From assembly GCF_007752535.1 (NCBI RefSeq), contig NZ_CP036426.1, positions 6,634,001-6,698,000 on the forward strand: 64,000 nucleotides of DNA. The letters run 5' to 3'. Below, one piece after another: positions 44,098 through 52,904 of the stretch; positions within the stretch are counted from its first letter, which is position 1; the number at the start of each line of letters is the position of its first letter. A program made the position numbers and the translations under genes. A model generated the notes under the pieces. It was given only the letters and a program-made list of their open reading frames with translations. It ran no database searches and was not told where the DNA came from. This DNA is from Tautonia plasticadhaerens. GTDB lineage: Bacteria; Planctomycetota; Planctomycetia; Isosphaerales; Isosphaeraceae.

Positions 44098-44958
44098 ATG
44101 GAAGCCCGGATCGAACGGCTGGCGGTGATGGACTCCCGGCAGTTCCAGGTCGCCGTCAAGCGGCTGGCCGACAGCCTCAGCTACGGCACCGACCGCTCCC
44201 CGCTGCTCGGCTCGGGCCTGGAATACGTCCAGTCGCGCCCCTACCAGTACGGCGACCCGATCAAGGCGATCGACTGGCGGGTCACCGCCCGGACCCGGAA
44301 GGTCCACGTGAAGGAATACGAGGCGCCGAAACGCCTGCCGGTGTATTTGTTGGTCGACACGTCGGCCTCGATGACCATCAGCTCGATCGCGCGGAGCAAG
44401 TACGAGACGGCGGTCTTCCTGGCCGGCGGCCTGGCCCTGGCCTGCCTGGACCGGATCAGCCCGGTCGGGTTGCTGGGCGTGGGGGAGCGGGGGATCCACG
44501 TCCGGCCGAGCCTCTCGAAGGACGCGGTGATGCAGTGGCTCCACCGCCTCCGGACCTTTCGGTTCGACGAGCAGACGACCCTCTCGGGGCGGATCGCCCA
44601 GCTCTCCTCGACCCTCCCGCAACGGGCCCTGATCATCCTGCTGAGCGACCTGCACGACCCCGAGTCGCTCCCCGGCCTGAAGCGGCTGGGGCAGCGGCAC
44701 GACGTGGCGGTGCTCCAGCTCCGGGACCCGGCCGAGGTCGGCCTCCGGGGGGTCGGCTTCCTCCGGGCCCGGGAGGCGGAGACCGGCCGGTCCTTCGTGG
44801 TCCGGGGGCGGGACGGCTGGCTCGAGCAGGCCCACGTCACCGACGAGCTGAAGCGGGCCGGGATCGACCACCTCCGGATCGAGACCGACGTGCCGTTCGT
44901 CTCCACCGTCCGGCACTTCTTCAAGAACCGGAACATCCTGGGGAGGGGGGCCCGCTGA
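44098..44958 (+). CDS. DUF58 domain protein (VWA-like)
   Basis: The 286-aa protein shows the DUF58 core: YVQSRPYQYGDPIKAIDWRVTARTRKVHVKEYE (three blocks PYQYGDPIKAIDW, RTRKVHVKEYE), followed by a VWA-like MIDAS segment VYLLVDTSASM. No membrane helix is evident. DUF58 proteins are encoded next to MoxR ATPases and are thought to be their partners in metal insertion or protein assembly. It starts 24 bases after moxR and ends four bases before the next gene. Confidence 0.92.
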   Translation: MEARIERLAVMDSRQFQVAVKRLADSLSYGTDRSPLLGSGLEYVQSRPYQYGDPIKAIDWRVTARTRKVHVKEYEAPKRLPVYLLVDTSASMTISSIARSKYETAVFLAGGLALACLDRISPVGLLGVGERGIHVRPSLSKDAVMQWLHRLRTFRFDEQTTLSGRIAQLSSTLPQRALIILLSDLHDPESLPGLKRLGQRHDVAVLQLRDPAEVGLRGVGFLRAREAETGRSFVVRGRDGWLEQAHVTDELKRAGIDHLRIETDVPFVSTVRHFFKNRNILGRGAR

Positions 44959-44962
44959 TCCG

Positions 44963-45835
44963 ATGAGCGGACCATCATTTCATCGCCGATCGGGGGGGAT
45001 AGTCGCCGCCCTGGCCGCCCTGTGCCTCGCTTCGCCGGGGGAGGCCGAGGACGATCCCCCCCTGCCCGGCCGCTCGGTGGGCATGCCCGAACGGATCGAG
45101 GTCATCCTCCCCGGCCCGGAGCTGGAGGCCGTCCCGAGGGACGACCGGGAGACCCCGATCGTGCTCCGGGTCGTCCGGGTCGATCCCCACGGCTCCAGGA
45201 GGCGCTACGAGCTGGAATTCCTCGGCCTGGAGCCGGGCGAGTACGACCTGACCGACTACCTCCGCCGCAAGGACCGCAGCTCGACGGCCGACCTCGCCCC
45301 CATCCCCGTCTCGATCCGGTCGGTCCTCCCCCCCGGTCAGGTCGAGCCGAATGCCCCGAGTCGACGGCCGACGCCCCGGCCCTGGGGGTATCGGGCCCTC
45401 GTCCTCGCCGTCGCGATCCTCTGGCTGGCCGGCCTGGCCTACCTGCTCTTCGGGGGGCGGAGGCGACGCGTCTCGGCCTCCCCGGTCGCGGTGCGGCCGA
45501 GGACGCTGGCCGAGCGGCTGAGGCCCCTGGTCGAAGGCGCCTCCCGAGGCGACCTCGACCCCGCCGGCCGGGCCGAGCTGGAGCGGCTGCTCATCGGCTA
45601 CTGGCGCCGTCGAGCCGGGCTGGAGGGGATCGACCCGGCGAGGGCCGTGGCCATCCTCCGGGAACACGACGAGGCCGGGCCGGTCTTCCGGAGCCTGGAG
45701 GACTGGCTCCATCGGCCCCCCGGGCCATCCCAAGAAAACATCGACATCATCGAATTATTGAAACCGTATCGCGACCTCCCGGCCGACACACTCGAGCCCG
45801 TTGGGTCTCCCGACGCCGCGGGAAAGGGGGCCTGA
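44963..45835 (+). CDS. Single-pass membrane protein of the MoxR operon (DUF4381-like tail)
   Basis: The 290-aa protein has a signal peptide (~1-30), a periplasmic beta-like segment (~45-130), a transmembrane helix at ~140-160 (ALVLAVAILWLAGLAYLLF), and a cytoplasmic helical tail. The tail contains ELERLLIGYWRRRAGLEG and FRSLEDWLHRPPG, similar to the DUF4381/BatD-like C-termini of Bat operons. The spacing of four bases on both sides shows tight coupling with the DUF58 and VWA genes. Family assignment is tentative; the membrane topology is clear. Confidence 0.75.
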   Translation: MSGPSFHRRSGGIVAALAALCLASPGEAEDDPPLPGRSVGMPERIEVILPGPELEAVPRDDRETPIVLRVVRVDPHGSRRRYELEFLGLEPGEYDLTDYLRRKDRSSTADLAPIPVSIRSVLPPGQVEPNAPSRRPTPRPWGYRALVLAVAILWLAGLAYLLFGGRRRRVSASPVAVRPRTLAERLRPLVEGASRGDLDPAGRAELERLLIGYWRRRAGLEGIDPARAVAILREHDEAGPVFRSLEDWLHRPPGPSQENIDIIELLKPYRDLPADTLEPVGSPDAAGKGA

Positions 45836-45839
45836 CCCG

Positions 45840-46769
45840 ATGTTCGGCCTGAACCTGAGCTTCGCCCACCCGATCGCCCTAGTGCTGCTCGTCGCGCCGA
45901 TCCTGCTCTTGCGCCGCGTCTGGAGGCGGCCGGGCCGGCGAGTCGTCCTGCCGTTCGACCACGGCCGCCAGGCCCCCGGGCGGGGATGGGCCGCGCTGAT
46001 CGACCTGGCCGAGTCGGTCCCCGCCCTGCTGCTGGCGGTCGCCATCCTGCTGATCGCCGGCCCGCAGCGGTTGGGGGAGCCGAGGACGAAGCGCATCTTG
46101 ACGAACATCGAATTCTGCGTCGACATCTCCGGGAGCATGACGGCGAAGCTCGGCGAGGGATCCCGCTATGACGCCTCGATGGCCGCGATCGACGAGTTCC
46201 TCGACTTCCGGGAGGGGGACGCCTTCGGCCTGACCTTCTTCGGCAACAACGTGCTCCACTGGGTCCCGCTGACCAGCGACACCTCCGCCATCCGCTGCGC
46301 CCCGCCGTTCATGAGGCCGGAGATCGCGCCGCCGTGGTTCGGCGGCACGGAGATCGGCAAGGCCCTGTTGGCCTGCAAGCGCGTCCTCGAGCAACGGGAG
46401 GAGGGGGATCGGATGATCGTCCTCGTCTCCGACGGGTTCAGCTTCGACCTGAGCGACGGCAACGACCTGGACGTGGCGACCGACCTGAAGGAGTCCAACA
46501 TCGTCCTCTACGCGGTCCACATCTCGGACTCGCCCATCCCCGACGAGATCGTCAACGTGACCCGGCTGACCGGGGGCGAGGTCTTCGAGCCCGGGGATCC
46601 GGACGGGGTGAAAGCGGTCTTCCGTCGGATCGACGAGATGCAGCCGGCCCGGCTGGAGAAGACCGCCGCCGAGTCGGCCGACCACTTCGGGCCGTTCTGC
46701 GTCGCCGGGCTGTCGCTGCTCGGGGTGGTCGGGCTCGCCTCGTTCGGGGTGAGGTACACGCCATGGTGA
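45840..46769 (+). CDS. VWA domain membrane protein, BatA-like
   Basis: From the ATG at 45840 the protein is 309 aa. An N-terminal membrane helix (~8-25) and a second (~50-72) flank a short linker. Then comes a VWA domain with a complete MIDAS (DISGSM, with the Thr in GGTEIG and the Asp in VSDG). A C-terminal helix (~285-305, GLSLLGVVGLASFGV) completes the BatA layout. Bat proteins sit in the inner membrane and form complexes with MoxR. The stop overlaps the next gene in ATGGTGATG. Confidence 0.93.
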   Translation: MFGLNLSFAHPIALVLLVAPILLLRRVWRRPGRRVVLPFDHGRQAPGRGWAALIDLAESVPALLLAVAILLIAGPQRLGEPRTKRILTNIEFCVDISGSMTAKLGEGSRYDASMAAIDEFLDFREGDAFGLTFFGNNVLHWVPLTSDTSAIRCAPPFMRPEIAPPWFGGTEIGKALLACKRVLEQREEGDRMIVLVSDGFSFDLSDGNDLDVATDLKESNIVLYAVHISDSPIPDEIVNVTRLTGGEVFEPGDPDGVKAVFRRIDEMQPARLEKTAAESADHFGPFCVAGLSLLGVVGLASFGVRYTPW

Positions 46770-47812
46770 TGCTGCCCGAATTGATCGCCACCGCCGCCGC
46801 ACTGGTCGTCGCCGCCGCCGAGCTGCTCCACGCCCGGCGTTGCCGACGCCTGGCCCGGCTCGCGTTCGGGCCCGCCGGGCGGCCCGAGGCCTGGGCGCGA
46901 TCGGCCGGGGCGGCCCGCGTGATCGGCGCAGCGCTGCTGTCGTGGGGCCTGGCGACGCTGATGATCCTGCCGCCGAAGGTCCGCAGGGCGGAACAGGTCT
47001 CCGATGACGAGCGGCGGCACCTGATGATCGTCTACGACGTCTCCCCGTCGATGCGGCTCGTCGACGCCGGCCCCGACCGGGGGCAGAGCCGACGCCAGCG
47101 GGCGGCCGACGTGATCGGCTCGATCTTCAAGCGGGCGCCGATGGACCAGTTCCTCGTCAGCGTGGTCGCCTGCTACACCGGTTCGAAGCCGGTGGTGGAG
47201 GACACGATCGACATGGACGTCGTCCGCAACATCTTCGACGAGTTGCCGATGGACCACGCCTTCACCTCCGGCGAGACGGACCTGTTCTCCGGCCTGGAGG
47301 AGGCGGCGAGGATCGCCCACCCGTGGGTCCCCCGGACCGCCTCGCTGGTCCTGCTCTCGGACGGGGACACCGTGCCCGCCTCGGGGATGCCCACGCTGCC
47401 GGCGTCCATCGATCAGGTCCTGGTCCTCGGGGTCGGCGACCCGCGCAACGGGTCGTTCATCAACGGCGGCCAGTCGAGGCAGGACGCCGGCATGCTCCGT
47501 CAGATCGCCGCCCGCCTGGGGGGCACCTACCACGACGCCAACGAGAATCACGTGCCGAGCGACCTCGTCGCCCGGCTCACCCTGGTCCCCGAGGCCAGCC
47601 CCTTCGAGCGGCTCACCCGCCGCGAATACGCCCTGATGGCCACCGCCACCGGGGCCTCGATCCTCTCCCTCCTTCCGCCGCTCCTGCACCGGGCCGGCAC
47701 GAGGTGGCGGCCCGGCGTACCCGTCCCCGACCGTCCCGTCCGGGTCCCGCCCCCGCGCGGGGATCCCTCCCGGTCGAGAATCGGGGACGCGGTGGGGTCG
47801 GGACGACGTTAG
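46763..47812 (+). CDS. VWA domain membrane protein, BatB-like
   Basis: From the ATG at 46763, overlapping the upstream stop, the protein is 349 aa. Hydrophobic segments at ~2-20 and ~50-70 precede a VWA domain whose MIDAS reads DVSPSMR (D-x-S-x-S changed to D-V-S-P-S), with GETDLFSGLEEA and LLSDGDTVPA. A weak hydrophobic stretch near 290-305 precedes an Arg/Pro-rich tail. It is the second VWA gene of the operon, analogous to BatB. Confidence 0.9.
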   Translation: MVMLPELIATAAALVVAAAELLHARRCRRLARLAFGPAGRPEAWARSAGAARVIGAALLSWGLATLMILPPKVRRAEQVSDDERRHLMIVYDVSPSMRLVDAGPDRGQSRRQRAADVIGSIFKRAPMDQFLVSVVACYTGSKPVVEDTIDMDVVRNIFDELPMDHAFTSGETDLFSGLEEAARIAHPWVPRTASLVLLSDGDTVPASGMPTLPASIDQVLVLGVGDPRNGSFINGGQSRQDAGMLRQIAARLGGTYHDANENHVPSDLVARLTLVPEASPFERLTRREYALMATATGASILSLLPPLLHRAGTRWRPGVPVPDRPVRVPPPRGDPSRSRIGDAVGSGRR

Positions 47813-47941
47813 AATGTCGGACAGGTGTCGGATTTCCCGGACGGGGATCCGACGGCCCGATCGAGCACCTCCTCCGGCTGCCCGATGATCGAAGCGGAGA
47901 CGTCCAGGGGACACGATCCTTCCACCCACACGGGGACGACC

Positions 47942-48667
47942 ATGCGGAACCTGATGCTCGTCTGCTGGTTGATGCTTCCGGTGCTCGCCGGGGCCTACCA
48001 TTACGGACCCGGCCAGGACAAGCTGGCCCTCGACGACGCCGCCCGGACGCTCGCCGCGGCCGACCGACTCGCGGCCGACGGCCGGGCCGCCGAGGCCGCG
48101 GATGGCTACGCCGAGGCTTTGAGCCAGCTCCCCGACGGCCGGGAGGCCGAGGCCCACCGCGTCCGATTGGAGCGGGCCAAGGCCCTGCTCGCCGCGACCC
48201 CGTCGCAGTTGCCCGAGGCGCACCTCGACCTCGAGGCGCTCCTCGAGGACCTGGACGCCGACGAGTCGGCCGACCCCGAACTGGTCGACGAGGCCCGCGG
48301 GGCACTGGCGAACACGCAATATTATCTGACCTGGTTGATGCGCCTGGAGGGGCTCGGCCGGGAGGAGTGGGAGCCCGAGATCGAGGCCGCCCGGCAATCC
48401 TACACCCTGCTCGCCGAGCGGGCCGACGACGCGGGGGATGACGAGGCCGCCTCCAAGCACCGGGAGGACGTGGAGGCCGCCATCCGCCTGGCTCGGATGG
48501 ACCTCGGCGAACTGGAAGGACTTCCCATCCCGGGCCAGTGCAAGAACTGCAAGAGCGGCCAGTGCCGATCCAAGGGCAACAAGCCCGGCAAGAAGCCGGG
48601 GAAGGCCAAGGCCGAGGACGCCCGAGGGGCCAGCTCCGGGCCGCCGCCCGACGGCCGAGGGTCCTGA
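47942..48667 (+). CDS. Helical-repeat (TPR-like) exported protein with Cys-rich basic tail
   Basis: From the ATG at 47942 the protein is 241 aa. A membrane anchor or signal (~1-20, MLVCWLMLPVLAGAYHYG) is followed by Ala-rich helical hairpins similar to TPRs (ADRLAADGRAAEAADGYAEAL). The C-terminus carries CKNCKSGQC and a Lys/Gly-rich tail. In Bat operons a TPR protein (BatC/BatE) occupies this position, and I infer the same role. Its C-x-x-C-x(4)-C cluster could bind a metal. A frame upstream of this ATG is open but shows no coding character. Confidence 0.75.
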   Translation: MRNLMLVCWLMLPVLAGAYHYGPGQDKLALDDAARTLAAADRLAADGRAAEAADGYAEALSQLPDGREAEAHRVRLERAKALLAATPSQLPEAHLDLEALLEDLDADESADPELVDEARGALANTQYYLTWLMRLEGLGREEWEPEIEAARQSYTLLAERADDAGDDEAASKHREDVEAAIRLARMDLGELEGLPIPGQCKNCKSGQCRSKGNKPGKKPGKAKAEDARGASSGPPPDGRGS

Positions 48668-48828
48668 TCCGGGACGAAGTGGTGCGGGCTCCCGGGTGCC
48701 CGCCGGATCGGCCGATCGCCCGATCCGGCGGCGTCCGGGCTCCCGTCCCCCGATCCCGCCAAGGCCAAGGTGTCGGGCGACTCGCCCGTCGGTCCTCCGC
48801 CCGCCCCCAACCCCCGTGACGACGCACC

Positions 48829-51800
48829 ATGGACGCCCGAATCCTGCTCAGCGCCCTCGCCTTCGCCTCCTCGGCCGTGCTCGGTTCCCCGTCCTGGGCC
48901 CGGGTGACCCCATCGGATCGGATGCCCGACTCGGCCGAGACCGTCTTCGCCCCGGGGCCGGAAGGCCCCTCGATGACCGCCGAGCAGAAGGCGAGCGCCG
49001 AGCAGGAGGCGCAACAGCGGAAGCAACAACGGCTCCAGAAGATCCAGCAGTTGACCTTCGACCGCCGCCCGTCGTCGATCCTCAAGGCATGGGCGACCCC
49101 CGAGGGCGAACAGGCCGAAACCCCGACCGACGCCCCCCCTGGCGGTGTCGAGACCAGCCCCGGGGCCGGGGCCGATCCGGCCGTCTCGACGCCGAACGCC
49201 CCTCGGATCTCGGGGGCGACGACGATGACCGTGATCCGGGCCTCGGGGGGCATCGTCGTCTCGAGCCGTGCCACCACCCTGCCGACGCAGGGGGGGGTGG
49301 AGGTCGTCGAGGGGATCCTCACGGATTCGGGGAATGCGGCGGTGGAGCCGACCGTCACGGATACCGTCGCGGGCTCGACGGCCGACGACGACGGCTTCGA
49401 CGGTCAGTTGAAATCATTCCAGCGCGACGTCACCCTCGGCGACTGGGAGGACTGCGGCACGATCCTCGCCGAACTGCCCGAGGACGAGGCGAAGGCCCTG
49501 TATACCCGCCTCGTCCAGACGCTGCCGAATCCCCCGATGCCCGGGGCGGAGCAGGCGGCCTCCCCCGAGATGGTGTCGGGGATGGTGATGACGGTGCAGC
49601 AGCCGACCAACCCGCAATTCATGGAACAAAACGTCGTATCGAATGAAGATGTGATCGCGATCGCCGGCATGGCCCCGGTCGAGCTCGACGCCCCGCTCCT
49701 CTCGGCCCTGGGGCGACTGCTCGCGGCCTCGCTGCAGCAGGGGCACGCGGTCGAGGACTTCGCCGATCGGGTGCGGGCCCAGCTGGGGGCACCCGAGCAG
49801 GATCGGGCCGTCTCGGGACGCCAGGCCGCCAAGCTGCTCATGGGCGCCGGCCGGGCCATCGAGGCCGGTGAGTTCCTCCCCAGCATCGAGCAGGCCGAAG
49901 CCGACGACGATCGGGAGGCCCTGAATCTCCTGTCGCGTCACCATCTGGCCCAGCACGCGAAGGATCGCAAGGCGGGGCACCTGGAGCGGGCCTGGGCGGT
50001 CACCCAGGCCGTGCTGGCCGTCGGCGACGTCGAGGCGTCGGAGAAGGACGAGGCGCTCACCCGGGCCGTCGAGCTGGCGCCGAAGGTCGCCGAGGAATTC
50101 GGGCTGGCCTGGCTGGAGGAGAGCTTCGTCGAGCGTCCCGACCGGGGCATGGAGATCATCGCCGCCATCGGCAAGGCGGCGGCCCAGGGGCTCCAGGCCC
50201 GGCCGTTCGACACCGACTTCCGACTCAAGGCCCTGGAGCTGCAGCGGACCGCCGTCGACGCCCTGCTCGCGGCCGCCCCCGACCGCGCCGACTCATGGGC
50301 CGAGTCGCTCCAACTGCTCGCGCTCGCCTGGCTCGCCGAGGCCGAGCACTCCCGCCAGTTCGACACCTCTTCCAGCCTCGGCCCCCGGATGACGCGCGAC
50401 ATGTACGGCAACATCTTCTTCTCCCAGCCGGGGGACGAAGACATGCAGATGCAGATGATGGCCCAGAATAACAACATGCCCCGGCCGCTGCAGGTGGCCG
50501 ACGTGCTGAAGGCCCGACCTGGGGGTCCCTGGCTGGACCGGGTCGACCCGGCGCTCACGCCGAGATTCGCCGCGGTCAACGCGCAGCTCTACTTGAAGGT
50601 CGGGGAGGAGTCGGAGGCCTTCCCCTTCATCGAGCAGATTGCCGGATCCCACCCCGAGCAGGCCAAGGGGCTGGCCGAGGAATTCCTCCGGATCTGGACC
50701 CGCAACCACGACCCGAACGCCGCCCGGAGCTACACGAACCCCTACATCTTCATGTACGGCTTCGAGCGGCGGGCCGAGAGCATCCCCCTGACCCGGTCCA
50801 AGCAGGAGCGCAACCTCCGGGAACTGGCCGGGTGGATCCGCCGGCTGGAGTCGCTGCCGATCGAGGGGATCGACGAGCGTCTGCTCGCCAACGCCTTCAC
50901 CACCAGTCATAGCAAGGCCGAGGTCTACCGCCTCGAAGACATCGAGGACGTCTTCGGCCCCGTCGACGGCCTGGAGCCGAAGACGATGGCCTTGCTCATC
51001 CAGCAGATGCGGGACAACCTCAACGGCATCTGGCGACTGCCCGCCACCCAGGAGGACTCGAAGACCCGGCGCCGGGAGCGGGACATCCGCGCCGAGGTGC
51101 TCCGGGGCTACGAGGTCGCCCGTGCCGTCGTCGATCGGGGCCTGAACCAATGGCCGGGCCATCACGCGTTGATCCAGGCCGGTGCCGCCGTCGAGCATGA
51201 CCTGAATAATTACCTGCAGGAGCTGGAACCCACCCCCAGTTTCGCCCCGAAGCGGCTGGAGGCCCTCGATCGCTTCCGGGAGGCCGCGGCGGCCTACGCC
51301 GAGGTCGCCCCCGGATTGTCGGAGGACGAGCAGTCGGTCGACGTCTACCAGCAATGGTTCGCGGCCGGCCTCGGCGCCTGCGACCTCGGCAACATCAAGC
51401 CGGAGCACCAGGGGGATCCGAAACAGCCGCCGAAGATCCGGGAGGCGATCGAGTCGCTCCCGGGCGACGCATCGAAGCGGCACATGGACATGTTCGCCAA
51501 CTCCATCTTCACCCGGTTGAGCACGGTCGGCCCCGAATTGAAGGGCCGCTACCTCGACGCCGCCTTCGCCATCGTGGGGGACCACCCGCAGGCCGCCGAG
51601 GCGAGAAAGGTCCACGAGTATTACAAGGACCTCATCACCGAGATCGACCTCGACACCCGGGTCGACGGCCCGACCGACATCGGCTCCGGCTCGCCGTTCG
51701 GCCTGTTCGTCGACCTAAGGCACACCATAGAGATCGAGCGGGAGTCGGGCGGCTTCGGGCGATACCTCCAGAATCAGAACACCGGCATCGCCTCCTATTA

Positions 51801-52815
51801 CAACTACGGCCGGCCCCTGGAGAACTACCGGGACAAGTTCGAGGAGGCCGTCCGACGCGCCCTTGAAGAACACTTCGTCGTCCACTCGATCACGTTCCAG
51901 CCCGAGGACGTCCACTCCAGGGCCACCGAACGTCCCGGGTGGCGGGTCACGCCGTATGCATACGTCTTGCTCGAAGCCCGGGGCCCGGAGGTGGATTCCG
52001 TCCCGCCGCTCCGGCTGGACCTGGACTTCCTCGACACCTCGGGCTACGTCGTGCTGCCCGTCGAGTCGGCCAGCCTGCGGGTCGATGCCTCGACCGACGC
52101 CGGCCCCCGGCCGTTCGACGGCCTCCAGGTCACCCAGACCCTGGACGAGCGCCAGGCCGAGCAGGGTCGGCTGATCCTGGAGGTGAAGGCCGTCGCCCGG
52201 GGGCTCGTGCCCGAACTTGAGGAACTGCTGGAGCTGGACAGCCCCGGCCTCTCCGTCGCCGAGGTGGAGGATCAGGGGCTCTCGGTCGCCCGGTTCGACC
52301 CGGAGGCCGACGACGTGGTGGTTGTCTCCGAACGCACCTGGGTGGTGGATCTTCACGCGGACGACGCCGAGGCCGGCCCTCCGGCCGAATTCCACTTCGC
52401 CTCGGTCGAGGTCGACCCCGCCGAGGTGACTTACCAGCGCTACGACGACGCCGATCTCGCCGAGGTCGAGCCCGTCATCGCGCTGGAGCGGGACTACGGC
52501 GACCGGGATCTTGGCTGGCTCTGGGTCTCGCTGGGCGCGGCGGCGGTCGTGGTGGTCGCCGTCCTGGCGGTCGCCTTCAGGCCGAGGGAGGCAGACCAGG
52601 TCCCGGAGGCCTACCGGATTCCCGAGCCGCTCACGCCGTTCACCGTGCTCGGTCTGTTGCGGGACATCGAGCGCCACGACGGCTTCCCGGGGCCGCAGCA
52701 CGACGAGCTGGCGGCCACGATCGACCGGCTGGAGACGTACTATTTCGTCACCCCGGCCGGGGAGGAGCCCGATCTCAGGGGGATCGCCGAGGACTGGGTC
52801 CGCCGGTCGGCCTGA
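48829..52815 (+). CDS. Giant exported membrane-anchored protein of the MoxR/Bat operon
   Basis: The 1328-aa protein has a signal peptide (~1-24), a charged coiled-coil-like region (~45-75, AEQEAQQRKQQRLQKIQQL), a long helical-repeat section (~185-900), and then a beta-rich region (~1030-1220; LDLDFLDTSGYVVLPVES). One transmembrane helix lies near 1226-1245 (LWVSLGAAAVVVVAVLAVAF), before a ~75-residue cytoplasmic tail. The beta-rich part plus TM and helical tail resembles BatD, so this may be BatD with a very large N-terminal extension. The function is unknown. It follows the TPR gene by 161 bases and is the last gene of the operon. Confidence 0.8.
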   Translation: MDARILLSALAFASSAVLGSPSWARVTPSDRMPDSAETVFAPGPEGPSMTAEQKASAEQEAQQRKQQRLQKIQQLTFDRRPSSILKAWATPEGEQAETPTDAPPGGVETSPGAGADPAVSTPNAPRISGATTMTVIRASGGIVVSSRATTLPTQGGVEVVEGILTDSGNAAVEPTVTDTVAGSTADDDGFDGQLKSFQRDVTLGDWEDCGTILAELPEDEAKALYTRLVQTLPNPPMPGAEQAASPEMVSGMVMTVQQPTNPQFMEQNVVSNEDVIAIAGMAPVELDAPLLSALGRLLAASLQQGHAVEDFADRVRAQLGAPEQDRAVSGRQAAKLLMGAGRAIEAGEFLPSIEQAEADDDREALNLLSRHHLAQHAKDRKAGHLERAWAVTQAVLAVGDVEASEKDEALTRAVELAPKVAEEFGLAWLEESFVERPDRGMEIIAAIGKAAAQGLQARPFDTDFRLKALELQRTAVDALLAAAPDRADSWAESLQLLALAWLAEAEHSRQFDTSSSLGPRMTRDMYGNIFFSQPGDEDMQMQMMAQNNNMPRPLQVADVLKARPGGPWLDRVDPALTPRFAAVNAQLYLKVGEESEAFPFIEQIAGSHPEQAKGLAEEFLRIWTRNHDPNAARSYTNPYIFMYGFERRAESIPLTRSKQERNLRELAGWIRRLESLPIEGIDERLLANAFTTSHSKAEVYRLEDIEDVFGPVDGLEPKTMALLIQQMRDNLNGIWRLPATQEDSKTRRRERDIRAEVLRGYEVARAVVDRGLNQWPGHHALIQAGAAVEHDLNNYLQELEPTPSFAPKRLEALDRFREAAAAYAEVAPGLSEDEQSVDVYQQWFAAGLGACDLGNIKPEHQGDPKQPPKIREAIESLPGDASKRHMDMFANSIFTRLSTVGPELKGRYLDAAFAIVGDHPQAAEARKVHEYYKDLITEIDLDTRVDGPTDIGSGSPFGLFVDLRHTIEIERESGGFGRYLQNQNTGIASYYNYGRPLENYRDKFEEAVRRALEEHFVVHSITFQPEDVHSRATERPGWRVTPYAYVLLEARGPEVDSVPPLRLDLDFLDTSGYVVLPVESASLRVDASTDAGPRPFDGLQVTQTLDERQAEQGRLILEVKAVARGLVPELEELLELDSPGLSVAEVEDQGLSVARFDPEADDVVVVSERTWVVDLHADDAEAGPPAEFHFASVEVDPAEVTYQRYDDADLAEVEPVIALERDYGDRDLGWLWVSLGAAAVVVVAVLAVAFRPREADQVPEAYRIPEPLTPFTVLGLLRDIERHDGFPGPQHDELAATIDRLETYYFVTPAGEEPDLRGIAEDWVRRSA

Positions 52816-52904
52816 CCGGAGGGATCGGGAGGTTGTCGGGTCGGCCCGCCCATGCGAAACTCGGGGCGTCCCGGGACCGACCGCCTAACGATCCGGAGGC
52901 CTCC

